DNA of 64,000 nt, taken from the NCBI GenBank assembly GCA_036872755.1, contig JAVHNS010000004.1:124001-188000 (forward strand). The letters are read 5' to 3'. Below the pieces are notes generated by a model, which ran no database searches, was not told the DNA's origin, and saw only the letters and a program-made list of their open reading frames with translations. The translations under genes were made by a program, and so were the position numbers. This stretch comes from Orbilia blumenaviensis (lineage: Eukaryota > Ascomycota > Orbiliomycetes > Orbiliales > Orbiliaceae). The number at the start of each line of letters is the position of its first letter. Position 1 is the stretch's first letter. Of the stretch, positions 56,601-64,000 are shown piece after piece.

Positions 56601-57744
56601 GCCCGACCAATAAAACCCATCAGCGCCCACTAGCCTCGAATGCCGATTGCGCAGATATGGCGTGGGTCTACCGCTGAACGGCCAACTCAGCGAATCTAGC
56701 AAGGGAACTGACGATAGGATGGGGGACCTAGTCCTGTTACTTCATTAGATCGGCAGTTCATTAGCCTAGGCGCTGTCTAACTAAGTACTGCCTTGGTTTG
56801 CCAGTTAGGTTTTTAATTAACTGGCGAAGTGTACCACAAGGCCTTCTGACAGGGCCTTGACGACCAACCCGGCCCGAACTTACCTCAGAGGCAGAAGTGT
56901 GCGACCGGGCTGTCCTCAGACGTTGTGGGTTGCTGAAGTCGGGTCGATAAAAGGAATTCGATGCCCCTCTCCCAAAGGGTCCCTTTTCTTGTTACGATCT
57001 GGTTCCTGAATTTGATCTTTTCCAGCGCAGTTTCAAAGTCTTCCCTTCGAGGAACTAGTGCGACCATTCACTCTTTTGGATAGATTGCAGGCGCATATTT
57101 GGGGCTAGTATTATAATTCCCCGCCTCTATGGCAGATCACCCGTAATGTATGATATACCGAATTCCCATTTCTCTGCCTGACGCATTGCATTGCTAAACC
57201 TGCCCGTCCAGTTCCTCAATCTATTGCGCACCCTCGCTCGCTCTTTCCGATTCCAGCACTGAACTGTCAGCATCCGCTCTTTTTTGCCTGCTTACCTACA
57301 TACATTATCCCGCCCAGACCCACAGTCGAAGCTAACCAAGCTTTCCTTCTTTTTCCCTTCTCTTACAATCACTTGCAACAGAGTCGCTTCCAGGAGAAGA
57401 CGGGTAGCAACTGCGGGATTTGTTTCTTCTTCCATTCGTTCTGTATATTTTACCTTACCATTTTATCCTACCTTACTTTCTTATTCGATTTTTTTTATAT
57501 TTTTATTTTTCGTCTTAACTTCCTGCATTTGCTCCTGCTTTTGATTCGCTTCTCTCCCTCTTCTCGACATCGCGCATGGTCGCTTAGTTACACAGATCCC
57601 AATCTGTCGACAACACGGAAAACTCCAACATCTTTCAACGCCGAATTCATCTACGACTTGTTCTTACGATTTTATTTGTTTAGTATCAGGAGGTGGAAGC
57701 TGGTCTTTTTATTATAAATAGAAAAAGACGATATTTTGATTAAC
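53615..57744. other. 4.1 kb gene-poor region between profilin and an orphan gene
   Basis: This contains the profilin promoter (left) and a pyrimidine-rich leader of the orphan gene (right, about 57100-57740). Between them I find no recognised gene. ORFs of 60-117 codons (for example 54628-54903 -, 55286-55639 +, 55783-56064 +) have no motif. A TACCTAGGTA motif lies at about 54193-54204 and a (GAGGTC)-like imperfect repeat at about 55700-55726. Decayed genes are possible but not demonstrable by eye. Confidence 0.45.
56885..57067 (-). other. Small candidate ORF, 60 codons
   Basis: The minus-strand ATG at 57067 opens MVALVPRREDFETALEKIKF and continues with GTLWERGIEFLLSTRL, an amphipathic, protein-like composition that differs from the low-complexity ORFs nearby. 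The TGA is followed one base later by a strong GTAAGT, so the segment could equally be an exon read in another frame. I do not recognise it, and it may be a gene fragment. Confidence 0.2.
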
Positions 57745-59612
57745 ATGGCGAAGCTACTTCTTTCGCGCTCGAGGTCGAGGTCCGAAGGAAAATTGGGGAG
57801 GAAAGCTAAGGATGCTGCGAAATCCAGCGAATCATTAGGGGTCCCGCCCAAATTCGACGACGAGCCGCTGCCTGGCCCGCAATACATTCCTCGTAAAATG
57901 GACGGATTGACAGTGGAATCCTACGATGTCAAACAAAAATCTTTCGAAATCGCCCGACCGAAAACTTCTAGTGGTCATGACAGTCCGTCTAAGGCTGACG
58001 AGCGACCGAAAACATCGCATGGAAAAAAGGACGCCAATCTAGAGGAGACGAATTTCTCGGTTTTGAATAGATCATACACTTGGTCTCGTGACCAGGGGAA
58101 TGAGAATGGAAGACCCACCCCGAAACGTCAAAAGAGCAGTCCCATATTGCATGCTTTTCCCCAGAGGTCCGCTTCCCGTCAACATGTGTATACTCCGGAT
58201 CTCGAAATCGGGGTAGCACTTGGTAGTCCAACCCACCATCCGAAGACATTGATGGACGCCCGGAGCAGTAGGATGTATGACCTGGATGATTGCACAAAAT
58301 CACTACCACAACACTATGTGTCTCTCGAAACAAGAATGGACGACCATGCTCTAGCACCTAGCCCTGCGCCCGACATGAATCCGATTTCCGAAAGCAAAGA
58401 TGCCAATGCTAAAGGCAGTTGGAAAAGGTTCTTCGGAAAGGGACTTTTCCACAAAAAGTCGCCTCAAAAGTCGACAGGTGCACAATCATTGACATCACAG
58501 ACTTCTATTACAACTACGAGTTCCGGAACATTGACCAGTATCCAAGATAATAAAGAGTCAATGGAATCGCTCCGACAGGATACATTAGTTGAGGAACCTT
58601 CTGAACCCGAAATACAAGTTGAGGAAAACCCCAAGCCTGAGCCCACCCCGCTGCTTAATGTGGACATCCCAAAGGTCGAGATGGAACGTTATAGTGTTAT
58701 GTTCGATTCGCTACTCAATCAACAAGGGTCGAAGTTGTCAATTTATGCAAGGCGGAAATCCGGAATACACAGTGCTGCTACTGGGCAGAAGTCGGTAAGT
58801 TTACTCCTAAACGCTATACTTTTAGAATGACTCTTACTAATTATGCTGCCCAGTCTGAGAATACGATTCCTACACCAACCTTGAACCTGCCTAAAAAGAA
58901 GGATAGCCTTCCAGTAGGCCAAATTGGTCTCGTTAGCAAGTCGCCGCTATGGCTCTTTCCCGCGACTCCTCGGACTCCAAAAAGCCCGGGACGCCCACGC
59001 GCAATGACAACACCCACAGAGACCATCAGCGGGTGCCTAGCCGAGACCCCGGAGACTCTTACATTCAGAAAATCTCGAACTGAAAGTGATATTGTACCCT
59101 CACTACTTATGATGTTGGAAGAACGAATCGAGCGAACTACTTCAAAGACGGAAAAGGACCCACAGACACCATTCTCTGTTATATCGGAGGGCTCGGAGCT
59201 CGACAGCCCATACACACCCTATGGGGAATACAATACTGCATCCGATAGCAGGGCGCCATGGGTTAGGAAGTTTAGTATGCTCGACGAGCCAGAGTGGGAA
59301 ATGGTTACAACACCACTACGACCCAGGACACCCTCTCCGACCGAGCTTGATCAATCGGCGAACGATTGCGAAGCCTATGTAGCCAAGGCAGCTAAAATTT
59401 CTATTGCACGACAGATATCAATCTCTCAGAGACAGTTGCTACTCCCTGTTATCTCAAACCCAGAGAGGTTTGTATCAAAGTCGAAAGGGAAGTCGCAGGC
59501 TGCAAAACCGGACGTTTCCCTTGTCATCACACCGGTTCAAAACGACAGACTCAACCCGAGCCCCGCGCCGACCTCAGCTGTCTCGTCGGAAAATATCGCC
59601 ATGGCTCTATAG
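57745..59612 (+). CDS. Unrecognised Ser/Pro-rich fungal protein
   Basis: Exons are 57745-58794 and 58854-59612 (1809 nt, 602 aa; intron 59 nt with a ctcttactaa branch region). I do not recognise a named family. The N-terminus is basic and Ser/Arg-rich (LLLSRSRSRSEGKLGRKAKD), followed by FDDEPLPGPQYIPRKMDGL. A short conserved-looking block near the exon 1 end, MERYSVMFDSLLNQ, resembles the 'RYSVMF' segment I associate with disordered fungal cortical or signalling proteins; that link is weak. Many SP and TP pairs (TPRTPKSPGRP, RPRTPSPTE) suggest proline-directed phosphorylation. No membrane segment or catalytic motif is seen. The open frame, clean splice and composition support a real gene. It is convergent with SLH1. 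Confidence 0.75.
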
Positions 59613-60288
59613 TCTAACTATATCCTCCTTCAATATATACTGTGCAATTGCGACTGGCCTGACGAAAGTGCTTCATCAGATCTTCTGGAAGTGCATTGTA
59701 TTCTGTTTATGTTTTTCTTCCCTTTTTTATGACTTATCCCATTTGTATCACGTTATTGAGCCCTTGCTTCGATGTTTCGTTTGTTCTAGCTTGGCTGCCT
59801 CTTTTTTTGACCTTACGGATGATGAGCTGGTTGTATTCTGTGGTCGAGTTCGCTTCATGCTGCAAGCCGGCTCATATCTGGGATCACTGGTTGGATTTAC
59901 AGAGTTTATTTATTGCCCTTAATTTCCTTTGTTCCGTATTCCCTGATCCTGCTACATTTTTTGGTCTTTTGGAGAAAAAAATACCCCATTGTGCTTCAAT
60001 TTATTTTTGTATATATAGAGAAAGAGTAGACTGGCTGTCTAGGTAGCTTGTTCAAATCTAATTTCAATCACGCCAGTTCATGGTCACCCAATCCTTCTGA
60101 AGTAGCAGTTTCTCGATTGGTTTAGTATGTAATTAGCAGGACTTCCATCATGCTATATTTCCCAATAACTAATAAGTGCATACTTACAATGCACCTTTTT
60201 TTCTCTACGAAATTGGCAGGTCAAGTGTAGCCTAAAATTCTAACAGCCATAACCCTGCTGGAAATCCTGCTCACAAGGAAGCAGGATC
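59613..60288. other. Convergent 3' spacer
   Basis: These 676 bp hold the orphan gene 3' UTR and the SLH1 3' end. Plus-strand ORFs here are out-of-frame continuations of T-rich sequence. No gene is seen. Confidence 0.5.
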
Positions 60289-63200
60289 TTACAAGGTCAC
60301 CTTCCATCTCATCCCCAGATATCCGTCACTGACTATCCAAAGCACCATCTTGCCCGAGCCGCCCCCACCTTCGTAATCGTTCGTCCGAACTGCCTGTGGA
60401 ACCTCCAACGTGAAACTAATTGATAACTGGCCGGCCGACCTGCCTTTGCCTTTCCCTCTGCTTGTGTTGTTCGAAGGCCAGCTAACCCTCTTCAGTGCCC
60501 ACACCGAATCGGTCTCTTCGTTTCCAAATAGAATGAAATACCCTTCTGTTTGTGCCTTTGGGAACTTAGGTGCATGTATTCGGCATTCTCTATCCAAGGG
60601 CTCGTTTTTTCGTGTCAACTTGACGGTTATGGTGGTCCCAGTCAGCTCGGAATGGGCGGATATATCGATGTTCGGTAGCGACAAAGCGACACGAGAGAAC
60701 TGCCTCTATGTCAGCGAATCTTAACTGGTTTACACAAGTAAAAAAAAAAAAACACCACAACGACCGACTGTCAATACACGCATAAAAAAAAATACGGAAA
60801 CAAGGTTTTCAAAGCTGGGGATCCATCTGCGGGGTGCAGCTGCCTTGTGGCAATGCAAGGAAGCAACGGCTAAGGAACGGCTTGGTAGGGAATATGGTGT
60901 TTCCCTGCCGGATAAACACCCAGCAACCGTCCCTGCATTTTATCCCATCTCATTTCGCTTGTCGTCTGTAATCCTGCTCAACGAAATAAAATAAAGAAAG
61001 AGAAAAAAGAGCGCATAGAAACATGGGGCTCTGCGTAGATCTGATGAAACCGTTCAGGCCCAAAGATGATATAAATGGAGCAAAGAAACGGAGGGGAGGG
61101 AAGGGGGAAGCGGGTGGACTAGGTTTGCATAAATTCTCCGGATAAGTGTGATAGCATACCTGTTTCTCGTAATTCGACGCCACAGCTAGTTGCCTCATCA
61201 AGCGTGCAAGCCCCTCTTGTGGGATACCCTTAAAATTTTCAAAGCTTTCCAGTTCTGGACTTTTTGATCGTTCGAAGGATATTCCGGGCAATATGGATAA
61301 AGGACCGTCGTCTGGCCATCTCGCTTGTTTAACACATTGCATCAGGCTCATCATCGTGAGACATGTAGACATTATCCCAAGTTCCGCCATAACGTCTATA
61401 GACGCCTGTTCTCCCCTTAATTAGTACCTGGTTATCGAAGCAACCCTAGTAAAAAACTTTATCTCTTACCTGGAGAATACGGATGCTTTGGTCAAGCACC
61501 TGTTCATTGCAGCAAATTACACATTAACACGTCAACTCGACCTGGATTAGAAAGGACTGCGGGCAATGTATTCCGACTCACGGTTATTGTATCCTGATTG
61601 TAATCACTGATAGGTAGCTCCGCACGGGCCATATGGGCCTGCAGAAGCAAATATGCTTTCACATGAGGATCCCACATTGGCAGACCCATTTGCCCTGCTT
61701 CATAAGGTAGATACTTCGAAAGCTCCGCATTAACGAGATCCTGTGTACCATTGTTAGCCGGTTGATCTTTTATGGCATATCCGGGTACAACTTATACCTC
61801 GTTGTGTCGGACCGGCAGTTCTAGATTGTATCATGGTCAGCGACGGCCCTATGCATCCGTGAGGCTGTGGGGTACCCACCATCATATTCTGCCGCTCTTG
61901 ACATCCATAGAAGACATTCCTCAAATGTCGCCATCCTCTTTGCTTTCTTAAGGAGATGTCTGACTGTTTTATGTGACTAATTTGCGCCCTTTAGTTAAAG
62001 TGGAGTCTGGTGAGGAAACATTAATATTCTCACTTACTAAATAGTAATAGCTGGAAATTTTGCCCAAGGCTGTTGATTCGAGATGACCGGTTGGATGTGA
62101 TACAAGACACCCAGATTTCTGTAGCTCGTTTACGGAGCTGTCCACCAAGCTAACTAGGAACTCATTGACTTCTTCTTGTGCCGACATCGACTGTTGGTCC
62201 TCTGCTGCAATCTCCAGTCCATAGAAGTTGGGATTTTTATGTAATCTTCTAAAGAAGAATGTCCATGTCAAGTAATCCAACGAGTCTTGTTTAGACTTGA
62301 TAGTGCCTGCAGAAACTTCAGCGCCCAAATGGTCATCCAGGACTTTGTGCAATGATGATTCAACGGGAAAGCCGGTATGAAGAAAATACTTGTAGAAAGA
62401 TTTTTTGGCTTCCTGTGTGAAGATACGCGCAATTCCACTAGTATCAAACTGCGGTCGTCCTGCTCGTCCTAGCATCTGTAAGACGTCTGTCAAATCCATA
62501 TCCTTGTAGCCCTCAGTCTTTGCATCAAAGAACTGAGTTCCTTTAACAATAACAAGATGGGCTGGTAAATTGACACCCCATGCGAGTGTGCTGGTAGCCA
62601 CCAAGATTTGAATTTTGTTGGTGAGGAACAATTCCTCGACCAGGAGACGGTCACTTTCAACGAGACCGGCATGATGAAGACCAATCCCAAAAGCCAATGC
62701 CTCTTTCAAAGGGGTGTCTCTAATACCACTTAGAATGCTTATAAGGCCTTCTTCGGAGACGTTCAGGAAGCGCCTTGGGTTGTCCTCTAAACCACAGAAT
62801 GCAATAAGATCCTTTGCGGTTAACCTCGTCTGTCGTCGGGAAGCAACAAATATAATGACTGGTTTTGTTGGAGAATGGCTTTTAATAGCTAGGAAAGCCG
62901 GGCGATTCATTGACGCCATCAATGGACAGAAACCTTGCTTTTCCGCAAACCCATCAATGTAAACCTCTAATGGGACTGGGCGGACTGAGTGCCTAAAGTT
63001 GAACAGACCCTCCTCTTTAACACCGAGCCAGTTACCAACGTCTGCAGCGTTCGCACAAGCTGTCGACATACCCATTAACCTGACCGGGTTTGAGGTTTGA
63101 GATGCAATGTAGTTCATACGAGAAACAATGATCTCTAGAATGGGACCTCGATCGCTGCCAAGGAGATGGATTTCATCTATTATCACCAATGAGACCTTTC

Positions 63201-64000
63201 TTACGTAGTCTCTTGTTTGCCAGCTACGGCTGATACCATCCCACTTCTCTGGAGTTGTAATGATGATATCGGCATTCCTTATAGATCGAGTATCGGGGGT
63301 ATTGTCACCTGTCAACTCGACTAAACTAATACCCATAGGTCCGACAAGGCGGGCCCTCCAGTCCTTTACTCGCTCCTTGACAAGAGCCTTCATCGGGGCA
63401 ATGTACACGACTTTTGACCCGGGCTTATCACGAAAGGCAGCCCACATGGCGAGTTCGCAAGCGACTGTCTTTCCACTGCCAGTCGGTGAACCCAACAATA
63501 TGTTGGATTTTGAATGGTATAAAGTGTGGAATATTTGGGTCTGCATGGGGTTGAAGTATTGGAACTTGGCTCCATAAATCCCTTCAATAAGCGGGTTTTC
63601 CAAAGCAGAGATCGGGAGTGGTTGTAGGTTTAGTAAGTCGGTATAGAAAGACTCAGTATCCGGGCGGATGAGATGTTGGAAAGATGTCGCGGTGACGGTT
63701 TCCGCCCCAAGCCACCTATCGGAAATGCATCTGACATATAGTTGAGTAGGCAAAGGATCTGTCAATGGAACCATGAAGCTTATTTCGTGATCATCCCTGA
63801 ATTTCTTTTTACTCAGAATGAAATATTCATGGTGTAATATCTCGGATGTTTCCGAGTTTTCGACCCAGATCCAGTAGCTTTCAGATGTACCGTGCAGTCT
63901 GTCATTCCATTCAAACTCTGGAACGATGTTTAGATGTACCTTCAAGACATCTCGATTTAAAGGTGCCGTTTCCACCTCTACTGACACTATTGGGAAATTG
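60289..64000 (-). CDS. SLH1: Slh1/ASCC3 RNA helicase (RQT complex), C-terminal half
   Basis: Exons in transcript order are beyond 64000 to 62038, 61976-61880, 61820-61798, 61740-61582, 61499-61470, 61405-61160 and 60699-60289; the 5' part is outside the window. Slh1 is the Ski2-like helicase of the ribosome quality-control trigger complex that splits collided ribosomes. Seen here is the second helicase cassette: [18 protein letters not shown], Walker [78 protein letters not shown] and [12 protein letters not shown], followed by the Sec63 domain ([57 protein letters not shown]) and a C-terminal FN3-like end ([16 protein letters not shown]). Exons of 23 and 30 nt restore the family sequence. 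The last intron (460 nt) is far longer than its neighbours. Confidence 0.93.

Overview
This window is nuclear DNA from a filamentous ascomycete (Pezizomycotina). The evidence is genes with many short GT-AG introns (mostly 52-140 nt, with CTAAC/CTGAC-like branch sites), fungal protein families (DASH Hsk3, complex I 20.9 kDa subunit, Sfl1-type HSF factor, DUF3245-like), and a dispersed TAGGTAGGTA palindrome I associate with filamentous ascomycete intergenic DNA. I cannot name the genus. The high intron density and the many very small exons (5, 6, 12, 16, 17 and 23 nt) are not typical of yeasts. No CRISPR array, operon or integrated element was recognised, and I found no convincing tRNA or rRNA gene.

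I reconstructed 24 protein genes exon by exon; in every complete model the exon lengths sum to a multiple of three. Left part (1-30 kb): TFG1 (TFIIF alpha, partial, -), HSK3 (+), MED17 (+), a complex I 20.9 kDa subunit (-), SKI2 (+), a Nmd5/Sxm1-like importin (+), NC2-beta (-), ARP6 (+), a purine phosphoribosyltransferase (+), a Rab-family GTPase (-), HGH1 (-), LSC2 (+), a DUF3245-like protein (+), and an SFL1-like HSF-type transcription factor (-). A gene-poor stretch of about 7.8 kb (30.4-38.2 kb), full of simple repeats, lies 5' of SFL1.

Middle part (38-46 kb): two diverged paralogous F-box genes (both +) flank a secreted subtilisin-like protease (-) that has no I9 propeptide. This is the only stretch that looks accessory. 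Right part (44.5-64 kb): ENP1/bystin (-), BRE2/ASH2 (+), NSE1 (-), GOT1 (+), profilin (-), a 4.1 kb gene-poor region, an unrecognised disordered fungal protein (+), and the 3' half of SLH1/ASCC3 (-), which runs off the right edge.

Most of the genes are housekeeping: transcription (TFIIF, Mediator, NC2, SWR1, COMPASS), chromosome biology (DASH, Smc5/6), RNA and ribosome quality control (SKI2, SLH1, ENP1, HGH1), trafficking (importin, Rab, GOT1), and metabolism (complex I, succinyl-CoA ligase, purine salvage). Many neighbours are divergent pairs sharing 0.4-1 kb promoters. No single pathway cluster was seen. The most unusual signals are: a 320-codon in-frame proline-rich frame directly after the BRE2 stop codon; a Rab gene with 6- and 12-nt exons and a GC-AG intron; a 5-nt exon required in the phosphoribosyltransferase gene; and the subtilase without an I9 domain.
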